The notes under the pieces are model-generated. The model did no database searches, was not told where the DNA came from, and saw only the letters and a list, made by a program, of their open reading frames with translations. DNA of 64,000 nucleotides from Clostridia bacterium (lineage in GTDB: Bacteria; Bacillota; Clostridia; Christensenellales; Borkfalkiaceae): NCBI GenBank assembly GCA_029066845.1, contig JAIEFR010000003.1, forward strand, positions 48,676 to 112,675, given 5' to 3'. Within the stretch, counting starts at the first letter, position 1. Each line of letters opens with the position of its first letter. Shown piece by piece: positions 34,116-42,661 of the stretch. The translations under genes and the position numbers were made by a program.

Positions 34116-37100
34116 TTAATCCTTCTTTTCGTCGTCGCCGAAGCCCATATCGACTATGGGGTCCGCGGGGGTGTAGAAGCCGCCCACGTCGAATACCCTG
34201 CCGTCGTCCACGGGCATAGGCGCAACAAAGTTACGTACTATCGTCCTGCCTGCGGGCGCTGCGCGGTCGCTTGTCTGCGCCGCCTGTGCGGGTTGAGCCT
34301 GCTTTTTGGTGGTGTCTATCTTAGTGGTAGTCACCGTCGTCATTACCGCGTCGGGGGGAACCTGCGTTGCCGCGGGTGCCGCCGCGCTGCCGTCCGTTAT
34401 CTGCGCGGGCTGTGCGGGAGGCGCGGTAACAACCGCTTGCTGCGTTGCCGAAGCCAGCACGTTTTTAAGCGCACGGGTCATAATCTCGGTCATAGCGTCC
34501 ACGTTGATGTTGGAAACCTCGCCGCCAATACGCGATTCCAGATTGGCAACCTGCGTTTCCAGTCTGGACTGCGCAACCTGCCTTTCCGCCGCTTCCTTAG
34601 CCGCCTGCTGGGCTTTAAGCTCCGCCAGCTCCTTGGCCGCGCTCTGCTCCGCCCTCATTGCTGCCAGTTCCTTAGCCGCGCTCTGTTCAGCCTTGATAGC
34701 CGCCAGCTCCGCCTGTATAAGCGCGAATTGCGAGCCGTCCATAGAGCCGCCGCCCATAGGCGCAGACTGCGAATTCTGAGGCATTGACTGCGGCATATAC
34801 TGGGGTTGAGGCATAGGCTGGGGGATATACTGGGGCTGAGGCGCCTGCATTTGCGACATACGCGCCATACGTTCTTCGCGTTCCTCACGACGACGTTCTT
34901 CCTGCTCACGTTTGCGTTCTTCTCTCTCCTCGCGTTCGCGCTCCTCTTTTTCGAGTCTGCGCTGTTCGGCAAGCTCCTCGCGCCTGCGCTTTTTCTTCTT
35001 CGCACTGACTATTATGCAGATAAGTATTATGAGGAATATCAACGCTACCGCTGCGATTATCAGCCACAACAGGTTTGCTTTTGCAAAGTTCAATGCGCTT
35101 CCGAAGAACGCCGCCACGGCACTTTGAGGCACCGTGTAGTCCTGCCTTGCGGATATGCTCTTTATATCGTCAGTGCCGTCAGCAAACTCGAAGTTGATAG
35201 CATCCGCGCCCGTAAGGTACGCTTCGACAATGTACTTTTCGCCGCCCTTCAATACAGGCTCCTCTAAAAGATTGCCATTAGTGTCGTAGTATCTGTAACC
35301 TATCGCAACGTCCAGTCCGTTTGCCGTTATCATATTCTGATAATCGGCAAGCGCGTTAAGGCTTGCGCCTTCCTTGCTCTTCAAGTTCCAGCCGTCTGTT
35401 GAAAGAACTATCTTGCCAATTGACCAGTCAAGGGTTGCGGTAAGTTCGGAGTTATTTATGCTGATTTCGTTCTTAAACAACGCCTTTGCAAGCAGCTTGT
35501 TCATAGGTTCGGCACTAGCAGGCTCTACCCACATATAGTTGCTGTTCTTCAGCTTGAAAGTCACGGCATATGCGCCTGCGTTTTTGTTGGTGTAACCGCT
35601 GAGCATACTCATAACGTTTGCGTTATAGTTGCTGTCAAGGTAATCAACAAGATTGATATAATCGCCATTGTAAACGATGTCCTTCGTGACCTGAGGAACT
35701 ATAATTTTTCTTATCAGAACCTCGAAGTCGAATATACTCTTGGTCAGCACGTAGGAAGCTTCGCTGCTCGCTTTAAGGCTGACGGTAATCGTATACTTAC
35801 CTACGTCCAGACCGTTTACGAATTCAACCAACTCGGGGGAATTGCCGTCAAAGGTTTTTGCCTCGGTAAGCGTTCCGCCCGCAACCTTAACTTCGACGCG
35901 CGCCCTTTCGTCCGCCGTTCCTCTTACAACGCTGAGTGCAAAATCAACCAAACCGTACTCTGCGCCGCTGCCCGTAACTTCAACGGTAAGCGCAGTTTTG
36001 GGTGCGCCCGTAGTAAAGGCACGGCTACCCGATTTGATATTCACTTCGGTAACACCGTCCTTCATACGCACGCTGATAGTGCCGCTGACGGGCGTTGTTT
36101 CAGACCAGTTTTCCGCTATGTACTCTTTGAGTTCTTCAAGCGTGTAGTCCTTGCCGTTCACGGTATAAACGTATTCGTAATACTGCGAATAATCGTTGCC
36201 GTCGTCAAAGACAACCGCGGGGAATTCGAACGCGTTGTCCCCCACTTCCACAGCCTGCGTGCCGTTCCAGTTATAGGTCAACGCCTTTGCGGTTATCTCC
36301 CAGTTGTAAGGCATTGCTACGTAACCGCTTTCGTCCGCCGTGGTATAGTTGCTATTGTTAATTGTCAACTCTACGTTGGTCGTCTTTTCGCCCTGCTCCG
36401 TGGGGTCGCTGAGCGCCGTATAAGTTTCGGTGTAGTCGCCCTTCTCAAAGTCAAGCCCTAACCCCTTCATATACTCGGGTGAAATGCGTACGGTTATAGG
36501 GTCGCCCGTGTACGAAGGTTTATTGCTTGCCGTAAGTTTAGTCCAGGTAGCACCATTGTCTGAAGAATACTCCCACTCGGCATTGGAAAAATCAAGCTTC
36601 TTGGGCACGATTTTATATTTCAGCGTGAAAGTCTTGTCAAACGCAACTTCGTCACTGTCCGCAATAATATGCACGGTAATTTCGTAATCGTCCACTTCTT
36701 TTGCAGAAGTATCTTTGCCGTACTCGTCAACCTTGACCCCTGCAAGAACCAACGACTTTCCGTCCACCGTAGGGGTCACACTATCCCCCGTGTACTCGAT
36801 TTCAAGAACGCCGTCATCGTTCAGGTTATCAACCGTATAATTTTTTCCGCCTATTACCCAAACGATTTCGCTTTCTTCCAGTGCCGCGCCCGCCGCCGTT
36901 ATGGTAAACGCGTGCGTAATTTCACTTGCCGCAACGTAGTTGGAAGAACTTTCGGCTACCTTTACGGTAAGCGTATAACTGCCCCTTACCGTGTTTGCGG
37001 GAATAGTAACCGTGTGTGTGCCGTCGCCGTTATTGGTTACGGCTATATCGGTCGCCGCAAACCCATCCCTCTGAGAGGTTGCCGCAAGCTGCAAGCTTTC

Positions 37101-39047
37101 GCCGGAAAGCGCGTATGCGGTAAAGGTAAGATTGACTGCTTCGCCCTTTTCCCATTCCGTCTTATTGTTTTGGTCGGGCAATATCGTTACCGACTTGGGC
37201 GTAATTTCAACCGCGCTCGGCGCAGTGCCCGACCACTCGTAAAGCTCGGTGTCTTTAAGCGTATACGTGGGCGTATAAGTGCCTGCGTTAGTCGCCTTTA
37301 AAGTGCTTCCGTCAAAGCTGTCCGCGCCGCTCGGCTCGGTGCAATTCATAGTAGCACTGTCAAAGCCGGTAAATACAAATTCCTGAGAATTGCCGTTATA
37401 TCCCAGCTTTTGGTCGCTGTTAAGTACGGGGTATGCAATCTGCTTTTTAGAAGTGTTGAACGATTTCGTTGCGTCAACCTTATAGTTGGCAGCGCCCGTA
37501 CCTTCAATTACAGCCATTGCAACCCAGTCGCCTAAGCCGTTAGGCACGTCAACCGCACTGTTGGGACTGCTTCCCGCCTTGTAATATTTGGTTTTAAGCG
37601 TAAAAGTCGGATTGCCCGCGCCGTCCTTGTCGGACGAAGAAATTTGTGTTGCGTCCTTTAACTTTGCAACCTGTACGCCGTCCTTGTCCTCAAACTCTAT
37701 ATCAAGCGGCTTTTTATTTACCTTAAATATAAAACTCCTTGCGTCGGACGGGTTGCTTGTCACGTCGGACCAGACGTGTCCTTCCGAAACTATCGTTGCC
37801 GTAACCGTGTAACCGCTTTCGTTTGCGTTCGTCACCGTCGCGGGCGATAAAGTCAATATCGTGCTATCGGTATATATAAGGTTGTTGTACCAACCTGGCA
37901 CGGTTTTTGCATTGTTAACCGTAAGTGCCGCACCCGAATAGTCGGCTTCAACCGTACCGCTTGGCGCGTTAAGCGATATGGGAGTGATTGTAAAACTTAC
38001 GGTCTTTGTTGTTTGGTCTTTGGTTGTCAAGTCCCACACCGCGCCGCACTCGTCTTTTATATCGAAATACAGCTTATAAGTGCCCGCGGCTGTTGCCTGC
38101 ATTTTGCCCGTTGCATCAAGCGGGTTGCCCGTGGTTGGTGTAATATTACCCTTCCTGTCGGTAAAGTCCCACTTCGTAACGTTTAGGCGCAGGTTGTCGT
38201 AGGTGAAAGTAAAGTCGTGGTTCTGTCCGTCATACTGTATAGAATTAACGTCCACGGAAGGAGTATTTTGTATCTCCGTATTAACTTTGATTGTACTCTT
38301 GCTGAAATCCGCGGTCGCTTCTATTCCGTTTGCGGTCGAAAAAGCGTCTGCGCAGCGAGCTTGCCCGACGAAACCGAAATACGCCGTATAGGTCTTCTTT
38401 CCAGAGGTATTATTTGTATAAGTAAGCGTAGGGACTTCGGCGTTACCGGTCATTGTGATAGTTTCACCGCTTGAAGCAGTACTACCGGAACTTGTATACT
38501 TATTCGCGACAAGCTGATCTCCGATATCGTAACTACTGATCACTCCGGTGTTATCAGAAAAGGATATCGTCGAAGACTCGTCGGTTGCAGAGGGATTGTC
38601 ATAATCATTTCCAAAATACAATAACTGACACCATACGTTTGCGCTAGAACCACCGTTACGGTATTTAATCAACTTTAAAGCAGCCTTATAGTCAATTACA
38701 TATTCGGTCATTGCGGGTACTTCGATTACAGATTTAAACGCAACGTAACTTATAATGTAGTTTTCACTTTTTTCTTTTGTCGCCGTTATAGTTTTACCTG
38801 AAACACTGGCGCTTACACCCGATGTTGAAAGCGCAGTCGCGGTACCGTAAGGAATAGGAACACCACCAGGCAACGTATTCTGTCTTTGGGCATACGCATA
38901 TGTCCCTAACTGCTCAAAAGTGATAGTATTAGCAGTAGGCGGTGTAACCGCCGCGTTTGCAGTTACCTTGTTATCCGTTTTTAAAAATGAAAAAACTGTG
39001 CCAAGACAGAGTCCTGCACAGAATAAGGGCGTGAGTATATAAAGCAA
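34116..39047 (-). CDS. Giant cell-surface protein, out of frame with its start as assembled
   Basis: A 1643-residue open frame. A signal-like span (LYILTPLFCAGLCLGTVFSF) is followed by a long Thr/Ser/Asn-rich extracellular part with recurring MBG-like Ig folds (SIQYDGQNHDFTFTY, EYTGDSVTPTVDG). One membrane span sits near 1323-1347. After it come a basic KKKKRRR stop-transfer and about 300 cytoplasmic residues: an E/R-rich coiled coil, a P/Q-rich linker and AEQSAAKEL repeats. The frame's own start is a TTG without a ribosome site. A proper site and ATG lie at 39121 in another frame. A G11 tract (39087-39097) separates them; 9 or 12 G would join them into MKMFKMTTGGGG... with a full signal peptide. 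Confidence 0.85.
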   Translation of the reverse strand: MLYILTPLFCAGLCLGTVFSFLKTDNKVTANAAVTPPTANTITFEQLGTYAYAQRQNTLPGGVPIPYGTATALSTSGVSASVSGKTITATKEKSENYIISYVAFKSVIEVPAMTEYVIDYKAALKLIKYRNGGSSANVWCQLLYFGNDYDNPSATDESSTISFSDNTGVISSYDIGDQLVANKYTSSGSTASSGETITMTGNAEVPTLTYTNNTSGKKTYTAYFGFVGQARCADAFSTANGIEATADFSKSTIKVNTEIQNTPSVDVNSIQYDGQNHDFTFTYDNLRLNVTKWDFTDRKGNITPTTGNPLDATGKMQATAAGTYKLYFDIKDECGAVWDLTTKDQTTKTVSFTITPISLNAPSGTVEADYSGAALTVNNAKTVPGWYNNLIYTDSTILTLSPATVTNANESGYTVTATIVSEGHVWSDVTSNPSDARSFIFKVNKKPLDIEFEDKDGVQVAKLKDATQISSSDKDGAGNPTFTLKTKYYKAGSSPNSAVDVPNGLGDWVAMAVIEGTGAANYKVDATKSFNTSKKQIAYPVLNSDQKLGYNGNSQEFVFTGFDSATMNCTEPSGADSFDGSTLKATNAGTYTPTYTLKDTELYEWSGTAPSAVEITPKSVTILPDQNNKTEWEKGEAVNLTFTAYALSGESLQLAATSQRDGFAATDIAVTNNGDGTHTVTIPANTVRGSYTLTVKVAESSSNYVAASEITHAFTITAAGAALEESEIVWVIGGKNYTVDNLNDDGVLEIEYTGDSVTPTVDGKSLVLAGVKVDEYGKDTSAKEVDDYEITVHIIADSDEVAFDKTFTLKYKIVPKKLDFSNAEWEYSSDNGATWTKLTASNKPSYTGDPITVRISPEYMKGLGLDFEKGDYTETYTALSDPTEQGEKTTNVELTINNSNYTTADESGYVAMPYNWEITAKALTYNWNGTQAVEVGDNAFEFPAVVFDDGNDYSQYYEYVYTVNGKDYTLEELKEYIAENWSETTPVSGTISVRMKDGVTEVNIKSGSRAFTTGAPKTALTVEVTGSGAEYGLVDFALSVVRGTADERARVEVKVAGGTLTEAKTFDGNSPELVEFVNGLDVGKYTITVSLKASSEASYVLTKSIFDFEVLIRKIIVPQVTKDIVYNGDYINLVDYLDSNYNANVMSMLSGYTNKNAGAYAVTFKLKNSNYMWVEPASAEPMNKLLAKALFKNEISINNSELTATLDWSIGKIVLSTDGWNLKSKEGASLNALADYQNMITANGLDVAIGYRYYDTNGNLLEEPVLKGGEKYIVEAYLTGADAINFEFADGTDDIKSISARQDYTVPQSAVAAFFGSALNFAKANLLWLIIAAVALIFLIILICIIVSAKKKKRRREELAEQRRLEKEEREREEREERKREQEERRREEREERMARMSQMQAPQPQYIPQPMPQPQYMPQSMPQNSQSAPMGGGSMDGSQFALIQAELAAIKAEQSAAKELAAMRAEQSAAKELAELKAQQAAKEAAERQVAQSRLETQVANLESRIGGEVSNINVDAMTEIMTRALKNVLASATQQAVVTAPPAQPAQITDGSAAAPAATQVPPDAVMTTVTTTKIDTTKKQAQPAQAAQTSDRAAPAGRTIVRNFVAPMPVDDGRVFDVGGFYTPADPIVDMGFGDDEKKD

Positions 39048-39086
39048 AGCTTTCTTTAAACCTTGCTTACTTCTTAAAAGTGCTTG

Positions 39087-39097
39087 CCCCCCCCCCC
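39087..39097 (-). repeat. Homopolymer tract of 11 G in the 5' end of the surface-protein gene
   Basis: Eleven C on the plus strand. From ATG 39121 the present length gives a stop (TAA) shortly after the tract; lengths divisible by three restore the large frame. Such G-tracts are known contingency switches, but assembly errors in homopolymers are also common. Confidence 0.88.
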
Positions 39098-39159
39098 AGT
39101 CGTCATTTTAAACATCTTCATATAAGTTTCCTCACATAAAATCTATTTTCAGTGTATGA

Positions 39160-39188
39160 ATTATATCACATTGTTTATATAATTTCAA
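39160..39188 (-). promoter_or_regulatory. Promoter of the surface-protein gene
   Basis: Minus-strand TTGAAA (39183-39188), 17-base spacer, TATAAT (39160-39165). A GAGG site (39130-39133) stands eight bases before ATG 39121, supporting that start rather than the TTG at 39047. Confidence 0.75.
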
Positions 39189-39228
39189 TACTTTTCGTCA
39201 AAATTTTTTAAAATAGTGTAAAAAATTA

Positions 39229-39256
39229 CACCAACCACTATATGTTGTGGTTGGTG
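39229..39256 (-). terminator. Terminator-like hairpin after rpsR, with the CCACTATATGTTGTGG motif
   Basis: CACCAACCAC (39229-39238) pairs with GTGGTTGGTG (39247-39256) around TATATGTT, followed on the minus strand by a T-rich tract. Its 16-base core also occurs in both 116-bp repeats. Confidence 0.7.
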
Positions 39257-39274
39257 CGCTAATTTTAATTTATT

Positions 39275-39523
39275 TTACTCACCCTTGAAAGGAAGGAGCG
39301 CCGCAATTCTTGCACGCTTGATTGCTTTGGAAAGCTCTCTCTGGTGCTTTGCGCAGTTACCGCTCATTCTTCTGGGAAGCATTTTGCCCGATTCGGTTAC
39401 GAATTTCTTCAAACGGTTTACGTCCTTGAAATCTATAAGTTCAACCTTTTCCTGGCAGAAAACGCAGACCTTTCTGCGGGGAGCCTTTTTATAGCTCTTT
39501 TTAACAGTTGTCTTTTCTTCCAT
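39275..39523 (-). CDS. rpsR: 30S ribosomal protein bS18
   Basis: 82 residues with KVCVFC near the N-terminus, [13 protein letters not shown] and [31 protein letters not shown], all diagnostic of bS18. The Cys pairs indicate the zinc-binding form. Last gene of the rpsF-ssb-rpsR operon. Confidence 0.98.
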   Translation of the reverse strand: MEEKTTVKKSYKKAPRRKVCVFCQEKVELIDFKDVNRLKKFVTESGKMLPRRMSGNCAKHQRELSKAIKRARIAALLPFKGE

Positions 39524-39557
39524 TTTTATTACTCCTATTTAATGTAACCCTTAAAAC

Positions 39558-39995
39558 TTAGAAGGGAATGTCGCTGTCGTCGTCAAACGACTGCAAGGTG
39601 GGCTTTTTCGAACCTCTGTTGCCGCCTGCGGGCGCCGCGGGAATGTCCGCTTCGTATCCGCTGCCGTCGCCGTTGCCGCCGCGGGGAGTCAAAAACTCCA
39701 CGTCCTGCGCGATAATATCGACTGCGGTGCGCTTAACGCCCTGCGCGTCCTCGTAATTGCGCAGCTCGATTGTGCCGGATACGGCAACCTTGTTGCCCTT
39801 TTTGGCGTAGCGGCTAACCGTTTCGCCAAGTCCGCGCCACGCGGTAACGTTGAAAAAGTCAGTTTTTCTCTCTCCGTCTGCGCCCGAATAGCTTCTGTTT
39901 ACGGCAATTGCGAAGCGGCAGATGGATACGCCGCCAGCGGTTTCCGTCAATTCGGGGTCGCGCGTGAGATTACCTATTAAAAAAACCTTGTTCAT
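39558..39995 (-). CDS. ssb: Single-stranded DNA-binding protein
   Basis: 145 residues. The OB-fold begins MNKVFLIGNLTRDPEL and includes FFNVTAWRGLGETVSRYAKKGNKVAV. A Gly-rich linker leads to the acidic tip DDDSDIPF that recruits partner proteins. Its position between rpsF and rpsR is the conserved Firmicutes order. Confidence 0.98.
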   Translation of the reverse strand: MNKVFLIGNLTRDPELTETAGGVSICRFAIAVNRSYSGADGERKTDFFNVTAWRGLGETVSRYAKKGNKVAVSGTIELRNYEDAQGVKRTAVDIIAQDVEFLTPRGGNGDGSGYEADIPAAPAGGNRGSKKPTLQSFDDDSDIPF

Positions 39996-40005
39996 TAGTT
40001 GTACC

Positions 40006-40287
40006 TTACTTTTTAGTAATCATTCTTCTCAAAACTTCCGTGGAAAGGCCTGCAACTCTGTCAAGCTCCTTAACCACTGCGCTTTCGGCTTCGAAGGTCA
40101 TTAAAACGTAATAGCCGTCGGACTTATAGTTGATGGGATAAGCCAACTTCTTTACGCCCCACTTATCGGTGGAGACCACTTTACCGCCGTTGCCCGACAC
40201 GATACCTTCGAACTTGGCGACGAAAGATTCCTTCGCCTCGTCGGAAATTGCCGCGTCTAACACGTAAAGCATTTCGTAAGTTTTCAT
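40006..40287 (-). CDS. rpsF: 30S ribosomal protein bS6
   Basis: 93 residues (MKTYEMLYVLDAAISDE, DKWGVKKLAYPINYKSDGYYVLMTFE), first gene of the operon. GGGAGGTG lies before the ATG. Binds bS18 in the small subunit. Confidence 0.98.
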   Translation of the reverse strand: MKTYEMLYVLDAAISDEAKESFVAKFEGIVSGNGGKVVSTDKWGVKKLAYPINYKSDGYYVLMTFEAESAVVKELDRVAGLSTEVLRRMITKK

Positions 40288-40313
40288 AAAATTTCACCTC
40301 CCGGACTTAATCG

Positions 40314-40374
40314 GCGTATCAACTACGATACGCAAGGTAGTTTATATCATACAATATTAAATTTTCTTTGTCAA
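40314..40374 (-). promoter_or_regulatory. rpsF operon promoter and leader hairpin
   Basis: Minus-strand TTGACA (40369-40374), 17-base spacer, TATGAT (40346-40351). The leader holds a 7-bp hairpin, GCGTATC/GATACGC (40314-40333), followed by CCG. Leaders of this operon often bind the S6:S18 complex for feedback; whether this one fits that motif needs a structural comparison. Confidence 0.65.
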
Positions 40375-40388
40375 ACAATTTTGAGCGT

Positions 40389-42554
40389 TTAGGTAGCCAT
40401 TGAAATTACTGCGTTTATCAGCTCCGAAAGCTTCATATTGCCCAGAGTCACGCCCGCAAAGGTCTTGTTCAGGTCTGAATCGTTTGCGTTTATGATGCCC
40501 GCTTCTTTCAGCTCGAACAGCGTTCCGTCGTTTACGTTGTTTGCGCAGATGTTTACCATATTGTCGAAATTGTTTATGGTGTAGCCCTTTTCGGTCTTGT
40601 TCTTGTAGAGCACAAGCTTCCACATCGACTGGGGCACGCCGTAGGAATAGTATACCTTGTCGCCCCTGCCCGCAAATTCGGTTGAGTCAAGCTTGCCCTT
40701 TGCGTCGTCCTTCTGTATTTCGGTTGCGCCGTCTTCGACCTCAACTTCGCACAAAACGTATTTTTTATCCGCCTCGTCGTATTCGAAGAAGAGGAAGCAC
40801 TCGTTGAAGACGATTTTCATATCCGCGCCTTCCACGCCCTCGTCCGCGCCGTAGGTGTAATATACGGTTTTGCCCTTCGGATCGTAGTCCGCGGCAGTAA
40901 GCTCGCCTTCGTTTGCGGCACCCTCGTTTACGGGCACGAAGCGGAACAAATCCTTGCCCTCGTCGTTATACTTTTCCAGTGTGTAATATTTATAGTTGTT
41001 TGCGGGGTCGAATTCCACAACCTCCATTATCTTGTCGCCGTCGGGCAGTTTATACACTTCCTCGGCATAGACCATCTGTATGAGCAGTTCGTCCATTGCC
41101 GTGGCAAGCTCGGTAATCTTTGTGGTGCGCAGCTGGCGGAGCATAGAGTTGCCGTCTATCTCCTTGTCGTCGAAAAGCTCCTCCACGGTCAGCGATTTAA
41201 CCTTTGCGTCCAGCTTGTTTATGGGGGTGTCCTTCAGGGATTTGATAAGCTTGTTGTCGGTGGTCTTTATGTCCATTACTTCGCCGAACGTCAGGTCCTG
41301 CGCGTATTCCTCGTCAACTATGTCGCTGAGCGTGAGCGCGTCTATCTGCACCATTTCGCCCGCATTGTTGCGGAAATAGTTCTTGCGGCACAGCGCGCGT
41401 ATTTCCTGCTTTTCGGTTACGGAGCTGGTCTTTATTTCGTAGTAGCAGCGCGCGTACGGCTCGTAGTAGGAATAGCCCGTAAAGCGGTCGGACGCGCCCT
41501 CGGCGTTGGCGTTGAGCGCGGCATATACCGCGTTGTAGTCAATGGAGAAGTCGCCGTTGTCGTCGCGCTTGACGACTATAAAGTCGGTGTCGTCGCCGTA
41601 TTCCAGAATCTGCAGCTTGTATACCTTTGCGCTCTCGCCCGAGCCGTCGGTCACTTCTATTTCGCCCTTGATATATTCCGCTTCCTCCACGCCGTTTTCG
41701 GTTACGCGGCAGGGGACGTAATACAGCTTGTATTGCTTGTTGACGAATTCGCCGTCCTCCTGTTCCTCGGAAATGAGGTCGAGCCAGTCGTAGTTGTTTT
41801 CGAGGTTGGAGGGATAGTTGCTTATGCCATTCAGCGAAGGTTCGCGCCAGTAGCTGTCCAGCTCCTCATCGTAGGTGAAAATATCGTACATAACGGGAAG
41901 CTTGAAGGTCTTGGGCTCTTCGGCGGGTTCCGCGGGTTCGCCGCCCTCCTCACCTTCTACTTCGTCGGCAAGGGTTTCCGCACCGCCGTAGTATACCGTT
42001 GCGTATTCGGTTTCCGCGCCCATAAGAAGGGTCTTGACAAGCTGGCTTGCGTTTTCGCCCGTAACCGACTCCACGCCCAGCTTTTCCATCAGCCCCGCGG
42101 TGCGTATGCCCATTATGCTGCTGGAAAGCACCTGCGCAAGACCGCTTAACGGCGTGCTTTCGAATTCCGCTTTGTCAAGCTCTATAAACTGGTCCACCGT
42201 GTTGTACACCATATTCAGAAGCATATCGGTTGCGGGAATGAGCTGTGAAAAATCGTCGAAGCTCTTGCCGAGCGCGACCATTTCGCCGTTTTCGTACACA
42301 AGCCCCTGCAAGCCCGAAACAAGCTCTTTCAGATTTCTGACGCCGCCGTCGTCGGGATTGGTGTTGATATATTTCTTATTTCCGTTTTCGTCGGTATTGT
42401 GAATGCCCACCACACCGAGAACGGTATCGAGGTCCTGATTCATCACAAACCAGCCCACGCCGAAAATTGCGCCCACCTCTACGAGGATAGCGAACAGAAA
42501 TCCCAGCAGGAAAGCTATTATAGCAGTTAAAAGTTTTGAACCGCCTTTAGACAT
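40389..42554 (-). CDS. Membrane-anchored protein of unknown function
   Basis: 721 residues. A short basic start and a long hydrophobic anchor (about 9-38, LLTAIIAFLLGFLFAILVEVGAIF) precede an acidic, probably extracellular region. This has several Tyr-rich segments (KYYTLEKYND, KVYYSYG) and ends with NMKLSELINAVISMAT. An E-rich patch (EVEGEEGGEPAEPAEE) lies near 215. No known domain was recognised. A GGCGGC-TAA-GCCGCC hairpin (42568-42582) stands just before the ribosome site and might modulate translation. It follows the CCA transferase gene on the same strand. Confidence 0.8.
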   Translation of the reverse strand: MSKGGSKLLTAIIAFLLGFLFAILVEVGAIFGVGWFVMNQDLDTVLGVVGIHNTDENGNKKYINTNPDDGGVRNLKELVSGLQGLVYENGEMVALGKSFDDFSQLIPATDMLLNMVYNTVDQFIELDKAEFESTPLSGLAQVLSSSIMGIRTAGLMEKLGVESVTGENASQLVKTLLMGAETEYATVYYGGAETLADEVEGEEGGEPAEPAEEPKTFKLPVMYDIFTYDEELDSYWREPSLNGISNYPSNLENNYDWLDLISEEQEDGEFVNKQYKLYYVPCRVTENGVEEAEYIKGEIEVTDGSGESAKVYKLQILEYGDDTDFIVVKRDDNGDFSIDYNAVYAALNANAEGASDRFTGYSYYEPYARCYYEIKTSSVTEKQEIRALCRKNYFRNNAGEMVQIDALTLSDIVDEEYAQDLTFGEVMDIKTTDNKLIKSLKDTPINKLDAKVKSLTVEELFDDKEIDGNSMLRQLRTTKITELATAMDELLIQMVYAEEVYKLPDGDKIMEVVEFDPANNYKYYTLEKYNDEGKDLFRFVPVNEGAANEGELTAADYDPKGKTVYYTYGADEGVEGADMKIVFNECFLFFEYDEADKKYVLCEVEVEDGATEIQKDDAKGKLDSTEFAGRGDKVYYSYGVPQSMWKLVLYKNKTEKGYTINNFDNMVNICANNVNDGTLFELKEAGIINANDSDLNKTFAGVTLGNMKLSELINAVISMAT

Positions 42555-42661
42555 ATTTTACCTCCGCGGCGGCTAAGCCGCCCGAAGCGCCTTTTAAGCG
42601 CCTGATTAGATTATACAGAATTTATATTAAAAATGCAACTTAATTGAAGCACCCGCATTTT

